The translations under genes were made by a program, and so were the position numbers. This document shows, piece after piece, positions 37,169 through 44,650 of a stretch of 64,000 nt of DNA. Where the stretch lies: contig JAFUNE010000008.1 of the NCBI GenBank assembly GCA_017473105.1, positions 186,001-250,000 on the forward strand. The letters run 5' to 3'. The notes beneath the pieces are model-generated. The model did not search any database. It had not been told where the DNA came from and worked only from the letters and a program-made list of their open reading frames with translations. The stretch comes from Bacilli bacterium. GTDB taxonomy: Bacteria; Bacillota_I; Bacilli_A; RF39; UBA660. Position 1 is the first letter of the stretch. Each line of letters begins with the position of its first letter.

Positions 37169-37377
37169 TTATTTATATTCACTTAATAGTTTATTCATTT
37201 CATCTTGCTCTTCTTTAGTGGGTACTTTTCTTTTACACATTTCAGGTTGTTCCATCCATATAGGAATTGGCACTATCTTTTTGTTATTTTTTATTTTCTT
37301 ATTTATATTATTATATTTATTATGGTAGAAGTTTTCTTCTATCCCCCTAGAAATATCTTGATATTCAATTTAAGATT
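37169..37377 (-). pseudogene. C-terminal fragment of an unknown mobile-element protein
   Basis: Open minus-strand stretch of about 66 codons ending 'TKEEQDEMNKLLSEYK' and containing 'KKIVPIPIWMEQPEM'; it has no start codon and is closed upstream by an in-frame TAA. A shorter relic of the same motif ('MIMPIPICLG' then stop) lies at 41097-41065, suggesting a duplicated family. Confidence 0.4.
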
Positions 37378-37682
37378 AGTGCCAAATTATCAGGTTATTC
37401 TGATGAAACAATAAAATACAATGAAGAACAAATAATTGTTAGTTATGAGATGTATGATAAAAAGATTGAAGAATATCGTCAAGAACAAAAATATATGGAA
37501 TACATAATAGATTTAAAAAGACATGTTGCTATGGATGCTAAAGAATATTTTAAAAAATTCAAATTTTTTTAAATAAACAAGATAATATTAATAAATCTTT
37601 ATTATTAGATAAAGCTAATGCTATTGAAAAATTTTTATCAGAAATCGAAAGAAAATATGAGAGTCCTTTTAAGGAAAAATAA
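37366..37682 (+). pseudogene. Plus-strand C-terminal gene fragment with frameshift
   Basis: Frame reads 'KLSGYSDETIKYNEEQIIVS' through 'DAKEYFKKFKFF' to TAA at 37570, then continues one frame over as 'NKQDNINKSLLLDKANAIEK' to TAA at 37680. No start or N-terminus is present. The charged helical sequence is coding-like, and it is one of very few plus-strand coding relics in the window. Family unknown. Confidence 0.4.
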
Positions 37683-38029
37683 TTATTTTGCTTTTAGCAT
37701 TAGAATTATTTTTATAAAAAGACGTGACACGTTATGCTTGCCTTTGCAAGTGTAAGTGGTGATAGTCTTTTTCTTTTTATGTAGTCGCAAGACAAATAAA
37801 AAGACAACAATATTACTTACGATTAGTTTGTAATATGTTGCTTAACTGGGGGGTATCCAAAGGGAATATTCCCTTGGCACACATCGTTATTGGCTCTGCC
37901 AATATCGTAGTGTATTACTAACTCGTCTAGAAGTTAGTTAAAAAGCAGAAATCCGTTAGTTATGAAAATTCTTTCGGGTTTCTGCTTGTTAAAAATCAAA
38001 ATATAAATTTTTAATTGATTTATGTGGAG
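37683..38029. other. Hairpin-rich non-coding region, candidate oriT or structured RNA
   Basis: No ORF. Consecutive inverted repeats: CTTGC/GCAAG (37737-37750), GTCTTTTT/AAAAAGAC (37765-37805), CAACAATATTAC with GTAATATGTTG (~37805-37841), palindrome CCAAAGGGAATATTCCCTTGG spanning 37857-37877 (one bulge), ATTGGC/GCCAAT (37889-37903), ACTAACT/AGTTAGT (~37918-37939), and AAGCAGAAATCC with GGGTTTCTGCTT (37943-37986). The stretch 'CTGGGGGGTATCC' is unusually G-rich for this window. It lies in the relaxase-bearing element, favouring a transfer or replication origin. Confidence 0.5.
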
Positions 38030-38788
38030 TTAGTTTTTATTATTTGACTTTCTTTGTAAAATTAACTTCTTTCCTTTTTCAACTGCAGTTCTGTTGATAA
38101 CAGGATTTAATAATCTACTAAAAGTTGGTTCTTTAGTAGGTTGACTGCTTGTTTGCTCCAAATTTTTGGCACCTGCTAAAGTGTATTGGGCTAACGGATA
38201 AATAGTAGTTTCTACTTTATATAAATCAGGTTTTAAAAATGTAACTTTTAATGTTTTTACACCTTTAATACCATTTTCATCATATTCTACAAATACAATA
38301 TCTTCATCTAATAATAAATTAGGTTCGACAGAATTTATTGTATAATATCTAATATTTGCTTGTAAACTTTCTTTTAAAAGTTTATCAAGATGAGTTCACC
38401 ACCATTATATTTAATCTTTTCTTCTAATCTTGTTAATGTATATTCATTTTACTTTATAAAATATCTAACAATTTCATCTTCTGTTGGTAAGAAACCATCT
38501 TCATTTCTTTTACCATCATAATAAAAGATTAATGTATTAGGTTGGTGATATAGATTTTGTACCTCTTTATTAGTCAAATAACTTAATTTGTAATCAGTTG
38601 GAGTTAATGCTTTCGATATAAATATTGCATCATCACCATCTTTTACAGCATATTTTCAATTAAGCAATTTGAAATTAAAAGGTATGGTTTATTAAATTCT
38701 ATCAACTGATTAACTGTATCATATTTTTGACCTTGACTATATTGTGTATGAATAGGTATATCACTATAAGGAAATTGTCTTCTCCCAT
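38030..38788 (-). pseudogene. Broken accessory gene of the mobile element (~230 codons)
   Basis: Minus-strand coding relic beginning near ATG 38788 (AAGGAG upstream). It reads in pieces: 'GRRQFPYSDIPIHTQYSQGQ', then 'YAVKDGDDAIFISKALTPTD', 'NTLIFYYDGKRNEDGFLPTE' up to an in-frame TAA after 'EIVRYFIK', then after another frameshift 'SVEPNLLLDEDIVFVEYDEN' to 'KGKKLILQRKSNNKN' and stop at 38030. At least two frameshifts and one nonsense codon. Family not recognised. Confidence 0.65.
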
Positions 38789-38793
38789 TTTTA

Positions 38794-38994
38794 TCATCTC
38801 CTTAAATATTTAATTGGTTTTTTTTCTAATATTTCTCTTACTGCAGGTGATAATCTACTTTTTTCAGTTATTATAGGATGATTGATTTTATTTCTATCAA
38901 TAAATCTTTGATTTTGTTTAGCTATTGCTTCATCTAATAAAACTCTCAATCCCTTATACCTATTTAATTTTGTGTATAATGTCATTTTAGCCAT
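38794..38994 (-). CDS. Small basic mobile-element protein (66 aa)
   Basis: Basic protein ('MAKMTLYTKLNRYKGLRVLL', ends 'EILEKKPIKYLRR'), helical, no known family. AAGGAGA lies 9 nt before the ATG. It is 12 bp after the 101-residue gene and 6 bp before the broken gene, so the three formed an operon under the promoter at 39365. The charge would suit a nucleic-acid-binding accessory factor, but this is a guess. Confidence 0.55.
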   Translation of the reverse strand: MAKMTLYTKLNRYKGLRVLLDEAIAKQNQRFIDRNKINHPIITEKSRLSPAVREILEKKPIKYLRR

Positions 38995-39006
38995 TTGTTG
39001 TTCTCC

Positions 39007-39312
39007 TTATTTATTTCCTGTATTTCTTAGTGGAGTTTGCTTCTTTATTAAGACAGATTCTCTTTGTTCTTGCTGATGTTCACTTTGTTGGATTTTATCT
39101 AATTGCCATATTGGGTCATTATCTAAATCTTTTAAAATCTTTTCGGTATCTTCAAAAGATTTATTTGTTCTATTATGTTTAGCCTTTACAGGTGAAAATT
39201 TGGGCATAAAAACCCATTTTTCTTTTTTGGGTTCGTAAATTCTTGGTGTTGGTTTATCATATGCTTCCTGTGATTTTAAAATTAATTCAAACATTCCATT
39301 GTATAGTGCCAT
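39007..39312 (-). CDS. Hypothetical mobile-element protein (101 aa)
   Basis: Basic, Gln/Lys-rich protein ('YEPKKEKWVFMPKFSPVKAK', 'IWQLDKIQQSEHQQEQRES') with no recognised domain. Strong Shine-Dalgarno (AGGAGGAG) before the ATG at 39312 and a well-formed promoter upstream. The leader is near-identical in layout to the one before the broken Nudix gene at 42.3 kb. Confidence 0.6.
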   Translation of the reverse strand: MALYNGMFELILKSQEAYDKPTPRIYEPKKEKWVFMPKFSPVKAKHNRTNKSFEDTEKILKDLDNDPIWQLDKIQQSEHQQEQRESVLIKKQTPLRNTGNK

Positions 39313-39364
39313 AAATTACTCCTCCTATAAATTTATATAAAGTAGTCCTTGAAATGTGATAGAT

Positions 39365-39393
39365 ATTATATAGTAAAAATTGTCTTTTTTCAA
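39365..39393 (-). promoter_or_regulatory. Promoter of the 101-aa/66-aa gene pair (copy 1 of a duplicated leader)
   Basis: Minus-strand TTGAAA (39393-39388), 17-nt spacer, TATAAT (39370-39365). About 75 bp from the -35 to the Shine-Dalgarno are similar to 42272-42346. Confidence 0.65.
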
Positions 39394-39530
39394 GAAATCA
39401 ATCTTAACTAATATAAAAATCATTCATATCAATCAAAATATATTATTAATAAAGCAACTTATATAAATGTTTTACCACAAAATAGGCATATTTTTAAAGA
39501 TTTAAAAAGTTTATTGTACCTATGTTTATT

Positions 39531-39983
39531 TTACAAAGACATTTCATAATCATCTTTATCTTTTTCATAATTATTAGATTTTTTTCTAATTTTATAATAA
39601 CTTGGTATATCAGCATAATCAAATAATTCATCTTCTTTGGCAGTTCCTTTTGATATATCATAAACATCATTTGATTTAAATTCTTTACTATCATAATAGT
39701 CCTTTATTTCACTTGTAGCAGTTTCTTTTACAAGTTCATTACCGATTTAGTAATTTCCTAAAAAACTCTTTAATTGCCTTTAAAATAGTTTCTAATATTG
39801 TTTTTAATTTACTATTATCTTTAGTAAGTTTATTAACTCTAGCATTTAATACCTCATTTTCCTTTTCTAGTGTTTGATGACTTTTAGTATAATTATCAAC
39901 TTCATTAAATAATTGTTGTAATTTAGGTTGGAATTCTATTGCTTTTTTACTTTCTTTAATAACTTTATTCATACTTTCAAAAG
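39531..39983. repeat. Direct repeat copy 1 (relaxase 3' end)
   Basis: About 453 bp highly similar, same orientation, to 43222-43676. Similarity stops abruptly at CTTTCAAAAG on one side and at the stop codon on the other. Confidence 0.85.
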
Positions 39984-40797
39984 TATCTTTTTCTATCAAT
40001 ACATGTGTTTTATTAAATGGTATATTCTTTGTAGTTTTCATCTTTTCTTCAAATTCATTCATAGCATTATCTATTTTAGTATTTATTACCTTAACTTTAT
40101 TTTCATAATACCTAGTAACTTTCTTTAATTCTTTTGTTTTTAAATGTTTTCTATTACTGCCTTTAATACCACGTTCTGAATCATATCCTTTTTCAGTTAG
40201 TCTTTTATGATATTTATCTTGTAATTCTGATAAATGATATTTATCTTTAATATATTGTTTTTTAGATATAGTATATCTTTCTGTATTAGTCCTTTTATTA
40301 TATTTCTTAACTAATGGTACAACTACACAATGTAAATGTGGTATTTCTTCATCTAAATGAATAGTAACGTGTAATACTTGTGATTTTGCATAGCCTAAAT
40401 CTTTATAAACAAATTCCATACAAGTATTAGCCCAATCAATAATATCTTCTTTATTCATATTCTCAAAAAATTTATGAGCAGCAATAAATAGCAGTTCATC
40501 AGCAACAACGTTTTTTGATTTATTAAGCATTTGACTATAAGTCTTTTTTCTTTCTTGTCTTTCTGTTTTTTGTCTTTCATTATGTTCCTTTTTATATTCT
40601 TTAATTAATTCTTTAAATCCCTTAACATATTTAAATTCAAATGGTACTATTTCAATATTATTATCTCTCAATTCTAATTTAATATCAGGATTAGAATTAT
40701 AAGCTTGTTATTCACGTTTATTATGTGATCCAATTTGTGCTAAATCGTTTAATGTCATAATCTGTTGACTTTTAAATATTTCATAATTTAAATTCAT
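39531..40797 (-). pseudogene. mob: MobV (Pre/Mob) relaxase, inactivated by nonsense codon and frameshift
   Basis: Plasmid-mobilisation relaxase of the MobV/Pre type. The N-terminus starts at ATG 40797 (RBS AGGGAG) with 'LNDLAQIGSHNKRE', then an in-frame TAA at 40710-40708, continuing 'QAYNSNPDIKLELRDNNIEI'. The metal-binding motif 'HLDEEIPHLHCVVVPL' is intact. Near 39746 the frame is broken after 'FRKLL' by a two-base loss relative to the second copy; beyond it the last ~65 codons continue in another frame to the stop at 39531. An internal TTG could restart translation after the nonsense codon, but the conserved N-terminal motif would be lost. Confidence 0.85.
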
Positions 40798-40834
40798 TTA
40801 TCTCCCTCGCTTTCGTTTTCTTATTAAATCACAC

Positions 40835-40864
40835 TAAAAAAAGATACTTAATTAAAAGTACCTT
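40835..40864 (-). terminator. Rho-independent terminator
   Basis: Stem AGGTACTT/AAGTATCT (with G-U pairing) and loop TTAATT, followed on the minus strand by TTTTTTT; it lies between the 46-residue ORF and the relaxase pseudogene. Confidence 0.6.
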
Positions 40865-40937
40865 CGCTAATCATAAACAACATTAATTTTATTTTAATAA
40901 CTTATATTTTAGTATCATATAAAGAACGCATTATTAT

Positions 40938-41078
40938 TTAATTTAATATTGATACTACTATTTTAAAGTCATTTTCATTTATAGAATTAACTAACACTTT
41001 CGTTTTATCAATAATTCCTTTAAAATAAAGTAAATTATCAATTTTTCTAATCTGTGTCATTTCGGTTAACCAAGACAT
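40938..41078 (-). CDS. Short ORF, possible gene fragment (46 aa)
   Basis: ATG 41078 to TAA 40938, reading 'MSWLTEMTQIRKIDNLLYFK' and ending 'FKIVVSILN'. The same frame stays open upstream across the end of the 194-residue gene, and there is no Shine-Dalgarno before the ATG, so this is more likely a remnant than an independent gene. The following terminator fits a 3' gene end. Confidence 0.3.
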   Translation of the reverse strand: MSWLTEMTQIRKIDNLLYFKGIIDKTKVLVNSINENDFKIVVSILN

Positions 41079-41094
41079 ATAGGAATTGGCATTA

Positions 41095-41679
41095 TCATTT
41101 TGTTTTTGGATCAGTCAATAATTTATTTTGTTCTAATTCAGCAATACTTCTAGATAATTCTTTTTGATGTTTGTCATATTTTATAACATCAACATAAGTC
41201 TTTGGTGATGAAATTTTAGCATTAAGTAATGCTTTAATATAATTCAAAATATCAATTGAATCAATATCTGCCATATTTATTAATTCAAGATTTTCAAAAT
41301 AACTATAATACTGTTCTAAAGAAATAGTATGTTCTTCTATATCTCTCATCATTTTATTTAAATAATCTCCTATATCTACACCATTTAATTGTTGTCTTAC
41401 TGATTCAGCAATTATACTTTTCACACCTTTTCTAAAATTGTAAGAAAGTAAACTATCCCTTATACCTTTTTGGTTGTTGTCATTTATTTCAGCTGTTGAT
41501 AAAGCCACTGCATAATAAAAATAATCATCTATCCAACCATGTCTTATTGCATAAACTAAATTATTAAAATAATCTTCATATTCAAATGTAGTTTGAATAC
41601 CATTTGAGTATATTTTCTTTACCATCTCATCAAAATATTTTTTGTTATTTTCTTTGTTTTCACTTACCACAATTACCAT
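41095..41679 (-). CDS. Hypothetical mobile-element protein (194 aa)
   Basis: Helical soluble protein with no recognised domain: 'YFDEMVKKIYSNGIQTTFEY', 'AIRHGWIDDYFYYAVALSTA', 'NYIKALLNAKISSPKTYVDV'. AAGGAGG lies 10 nt before ATG 41679. It follows the broken Nudix gene by 15 bp on the same strand, and its frame is intact while both neighbours are damaged, so it may still be under selection. Confidence 0.55.
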   Translation of the reverse strand: MVIVVSENKENNKKYFDEMVKKIYSNGIQTTFEYEDYFNNLVYAIRHGWIDDYFYYAVALSTAEINDNNQKGIRDSLLSYNFRKGVKSIIAESVRQQLNGVDIGDYLNKMMRDIEEHTISLEQYYSYFENLELINMADIDSIDILNYIKALLNAKISSPKTYVDVIKYDKHQKELSRSIAELEQNKLLTDPKTK

Positions 41680-41694
41680 AAAAATAATACCTCC

Positions 41695-42261
41695 TTATTT
41701 TTTATCTTTATATATTTTAGGTGATGAAGTTTCTGTAGATTTTAGTGTAGAAATTTCATATATACTTAATACTGATAATAACTCTTCTTGAAAATAGATA
41801 TTTCTAGGATTAGAATTTATATTATTTTTCACTAACTCCGCAAGTTTATCTATAGGAACTAAACTTAACCTAAAATTACCTTTTATTTCTTTATTAGTTA
41901 ATGACTGTGATTGTTCTAAAATGCCTCCATACTTCGCAGAATAATAATTTCTAATTAATCTATTTGAAAATGTTCCATCTCTTTTTGGATATTTTTTTTA
42001 ATAATGTTCCAAACACATTATATAACTAAAATCTTCTTCAGAATATAACACCCCAGTTTCTTCATATAATTCTCTTATAAGACCATCTGTCATGTTTTCT
42101 TTTGACAAATCAATAGCACTTCCAGGAAACATAATAACATTACCATAATTAACTATTAAAACATTATTATAATCATCCGTAAGTATAACTCGTGATTTAT
42201 CATTAAATTTGCCAATATCATCTATCTTTAAATTATCTTTATTAATAATTAATCTGTTAAT
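41695..42261 (-). pseudogene. Nudix-domain protein with mutated start and internal stop
   Basis: Reads 'INRLIINKDNLKIDDIGKFN', then a Nudix box 'ENMTDGLIRELYEETGV', then an in-frame TAA at 42000-41998 after 'FSYIMCLEHY', and continues without frame change 'KKYPKRDGTFSNRLIRNYYS' to TAA 41695. Aligned to the duplicated leader at 39.3 kb, the expected ATG position is ATT (42261-42259). Two lesions make it a pseudogene unless ATT initiates. Confidence 0.7.
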
Positions 42262-42317
42262 ATAATCATTCTCCTACAAAAATTTATACAAAGTAATCAC
42301 TTCAAAATATGGTAGTT

Positions 42318-42346
42318 ATTATATACTAAAATTTTCTTTTCTTCAA
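42318..42346 (-). promoter_or_regulatory. Promoter before the broken Nudix gene (copy 2 of the duplicated leader)
   Basis: Minus-strand TTGAAG (42346-42341), 17-nt spacer, TATAAT (42323-42318). The transcript start would lie within 30 bp of the THEP1 gene's stop. Confidence 0.6.
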
Positions 42347-42359
42347 TAGGTTTAATTTT

Positions 42360-43106
42360 CTATATATCTATTCTAACACCAAAATTAGTATTTATAATTG
42401 TAATTATATGACTGCAAGTTTTATTTTTATTATAAAAATCACAATCACAAATATATTTATCATTTTCTTTTGTAATGGTTCTTATTCCATGTTCAGAATT
42501 AATCAATATTTTATTACCCATAACTTTGAATCTATCTTTTTCTAGACTATATCGTTTTGCTTTTGCAATTTTTCTTTGCAAATCTATATCAGATTTTGAA
42601 ATCATTTCAACTATTTCAATAGGCAATTCATCTCGATTATCAAAGGTAATCTCTACTAGTTTAACATTATTATTTTTCTTAAAATCATCTAGCCATTCAT
42701 ATGGATTCATAAATATTGTTCCAATTATTGGTTTATTACAATTTAATAATTCGATTAACATTTTTTTATATTTATCAGAAAGCAACTGCATAGGACCAAT
42801 TTCATCAATAATTATATACTTTATAGTGGGACTCTCAATAGCAATTTCTAATTCACTTAGACATGTATCTTCAAATGTTTTTAAGTCAACCCCATAGCGA
42901 CTAATTTTATAATCGCTTTGTATATTTATGTGAGATAATATCGCAGTCCTACCACTAATTGTCTTGATTCTAAAACCAACTCTTTCATCATTTTCTCTAA
43001 TTTCTTCTGTATAAAAACCACCACAATTGTCAGCACCTAACATACTAACTATTTTCTTGATAGCAGTTGATTTGCCTGTTCTAGGCAATGCCGTTAATAA
43101 TATCAT
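42360..43106 (-). CDS. THEP1-type NTPase with C-terminal SWIM-like zinc finger
   Basis: 248-residue P-loop NTPase: Walker A 'ALPRTGKST', the family motif 'CGGFYTEEIRENDERVGFRI', Walker B 'YIIIDEIGPMQLLS'. This matches the THEP1/NTPase_1 nucleoside-triphosphatase family (usually ~170-190 residues). The extra C-terminal ~60 residues contain 'YICDCDFYNKNKTCSHIITI', a CxC...CxH arrangement typical of SWIM zinc fingers. The fusion suggests an NTPase directed to nucleic acid or protein targets. GGAGG precedes the ATG, with an extended -10 promoter upstream. The frame is intact although it sits inside the decayed element. Confidence 0.8.
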   Translation of the reverse strand: MILLTALPRTGKSTAIKKIVSMLGADNCGGFYTEEIRENDERVGFRIKTISGRTAILSHINIQSDYKISRYGVDLKTFEDTCLSELEIAIESPTIKYIIIDEIGPMQLLSDKYKKMLIELLNCNKPIIGTIFMNPYEWLDDFKKNNNVKLVEITFDNRDELPIEIVEMISKSDIDLQRKIAKAKRYSLEKDRFKVMGNKILINSEHGIRTITKENDKYICDCDFYNKNKTCSHIITIINTNFGVRIDI

Positions 43107-43148
43107 CTTTAACCTCCAAGCAGCAAGTTATAACCTGTTATTAAAACA

Positions 43149-43157
43149 ATTATACCA
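43149..43157 (-). promoter_or_regulatory. Extended -10 promoter of the THEP1-like gene
   Basis: Minus-strand TGGTATAAT, 42 bp before ATG 43106; no convincing -35. Confidence 0.45.
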
Positions 43158-43221
43158 TATGTTCAACACTATTTTTACATAATATCAAAAATAATATTGT
43201 TTTTAAAGTAAAATTAACTTT

Positions 43222-43676
43222 TTACAAAAACATTTTATAATCATCTTTATCTTTTTCATAATTATTAGATTTTTTTCTAATTTTATAATAACTTGATATA
43301 TCAGTATAATCAAATAATTCATCTTCTTTATCAGTTCCTTTTGATATATCATAAACATCTTTTGAATTAAATTCTTTGGTATCATAATAGTCCTTTATTT
43401 CACTTGTAGCAGTTTCTTTTACAAGTTCATTACCGATTTGTAATAATTTTCTAAAAAACACTTTAATTGCCTTTAAAATAGTTTCTAATCGTGTTTTTAG
43501 TTTAATATTGTCTTTTGTAAGTTTATTAACTCTAATAGTTAGTTTTTCGTTTTCTATTTCTAATGTTTGATGACTTTTTGTATAATTATCAACTTCATTA
43601 AATAATTGTTGTAGTTTAGTTTGGAATTCCATTGCCTTTTTACTTTCTTTAATAACTTTATTCATACTTTCAAAAG
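43222..43676. repeat. Direct repeat copy 2 (relaxase 3' end)
   Basis: About 455 bp, same orientation and similar along its whole length to 39531-39983. The two copies bracket about 3.2 kb that includes the relaxase 5' part, the 194-aa gene, the broken Nudix gene and the THEP1-like gene. Confidence 0.85.
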
Positions 43677-43707
43677 AAATTAAGTCTAATATTCTTTGTC
43701 GTGTCAT
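43222..43707 (-). pseudogene. Second relaxase 3' fragment (MobV C-terminal coiled coil)
   Basis: Frame from 43707 contains 'SFESMNKVIKESKKAMEFQT' through the coiled coil to 'RKKSNNYEKDKDDYKMFL' and stop at 43222. It lacks the relaxase catalytic domain; the first ~10 codons ('TRQRILDLI') are foreign junction sequence and the ATG has no Shine-Dalgarno. Unlike copy 1, its 3' frame is intact across 'FRKLLQIGNELVKE', showing the ancestral reading. Confidence 0.75.
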
Positions 43708-43882
43708 TTAGTTGTTGATATTTCTGAAGATAACATCACCTGCTTACCTCTTACCTCAAATATTATATCTTCTATTTTTTTATTATCTACTTTAATTAAT
43801 TCTTCCAAATATACCTCAAACAATATAACAATATCAAAATACAAAAAGCTGTTTGCCAATATATTTTTAAAAATAAAATAAT

Positions 43883-43911
43883 AAAAAAAACAGAAACATA
43901 AATTTCTGTTA
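43883..43911 (-). terminator. Rho-independent terminator of the 61-aa gene
   Basis: Stem AACAGAAA/TTTCTGTT with a 6-nt loop overlapping the TAA, followed on the minus strand by eight T residues. Confidence 0.8.
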
Positions 43912-44094
43912 TCTTCTCTTTCTTCTTAAAGTCATTTCCTCTTGACTATCCATCAATGATTTAAATAAATATGGATACTTTATTTGTAAAATAGATTTAC
44001 CAAGATTAATTCTATTTTCACTGGTATCAACTTTTGGTAACACATAATCTTTAGGACTAGAAAATGTACTAACTTTATTTTTGTGTTTTTGCAT
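43909..44094 (-). CDS. Small basic protein (61 aa), unknown
   Basis: Basic protein ending 'EEMTLRRKRR', with 'SSPKDYVLPKVDTSENRINL' in the middle; no known family. Independent gene by all signals: a promoter with TTGAAT-17-TATAAT, GGAGG 6 nt before the ATG, and a terminator built on the stop codon. It lies between the 16-gene operon and the mobile remnant and probably belongs to the chromosome. Confidence 0.65.
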   Translation of the reverse strand: MQKHKNKVSTFSSPKDYVLPKVDTSENRINLGKSILQIKYPYLFKSLMDSQEEMTLRRKRR

Positions 44095-44116
44095 TTAAAC
44101 CTCCAATAATGAAAAT

Positions 44117-44145
44117 ATTATAATATAATAAGTAAACTCATTCAA
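44117..44145 (-). promoter_or_regulatory. Promoter of the 61-aa gene
   Basis: Minus-strand TTGAAT (44145-44140, inside the last codons of the YgjV-like gene), 17-nt spacer, TATAAT (44122-44117). Confidence 0.65.
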
Positions 44146-44644
44146 CAAGATTATTAAAAATATATTCACGAAACAGTATTCCAATATTTGAAAAAACTAT
44201 AATTAAATCAAATATCATTCCAACATATGACATAAAACTAAAATCATAAATAGCCCATATTGAATAAGTAATAATTCCACCTATAACAACTATTTTTTTA
44301 TCTCTTGTTAAACTATATCCTTCTACTAAACTTCCACACACAGGTAAAACATCTATTAAAGATTCTCCACTCATAATTCCAGCAAATATTCTAAATGGAA
44401 TACTAATATAATATATTAAAGTATCTTTATCAGTTTTATAATATCCAATATTACAAAAAGCATCTATTAAACAAATACATAAACCACTATAAGCACCTAA
44501 TAATAAATAATGAATACAAAATGTTATATTACCCATTATTTGAAAAACCAAAATTTTATTTGTATTTTTTCTATAATAACTAACTAACATAAATAACCAA
44601 GCTAAAAAACTCAGAAATTGTATAATTAAAAACCTAGTATTCAT
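44138..44644 (-). CDS. YgjV-like inner membrane protein
   Basis: 168-residue protein with five or six membrane helices. The family pattern of YgjV is visible: 'FLAWLFMLVSYYRKNTNKIL', 'NITFCIHYLLLGAYSGL', 'SGESLIDVLPVCGSLVEGY'. Function unknown in the family. A GTG at 44650 is in frame, but the ATG at 44644 is preferred. Last gene of the 16-gene operon, 6 bp after the radical SAM gene, with no terminator before the next promoter. Confidence 0.78.
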   Translation of the reverse strand: MNTRFLIIQFLSFLAWLFMLVSYYRKNTNKILVFQIMGNITFCIHYLLLGAYSGLCICLIDAFCNIGYYKTDKDTLIYYISIPFRIFAGIMSGESLIDVLPVCGSLVEGYSLTRDKKIVVIGGIITYSIWAIYDFSFMSYVGMIFDLIIVFSNIGILFREYIFNNLVE

Positions 44645-44650
44645 AAACAC

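Larger units (their letters stand above)
37020..43880. mobile_element. Decayed mobilisable element / integrated plasmid remnant
   Basis: Region holding a MobV-type relaxase pseudogene, a second copy of its 3' end, at least four other broken genes, short unrecognised accessory genes and a hairpin-rich non-coding segment. It is flanked by dense housekeeping operons. Endpoints are approximate: left between the ASCH-GNAT promoter and the first gene fragment, right after the second relaxase fragment. I found no integrase and no clear att sites. Confidence 0.7.

Noticed and set aside
37683..38029. Group II intron fragment or IS200/IS605-type guide RNA
   Set aside because: No domain V-like hairpin, reverse transcriptase, TnpA/TnpB or IscB relic was found next to it; oriT fits the context better.
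39494..39694. Minus-strand 66-codon ORF rich in Met/Ile/Lys
   Set aside because: Out-of-frame reading of the relaxase 3' repeat; the same shadow occurs in the second copy at 43203-43385.
40671..40797. In-frame TAA of the relaxase as a recoded codon
   Set aside because: TAA is a normal stop elsewhere in the window, no recoding element is visible, and the same gene has a second lesion.
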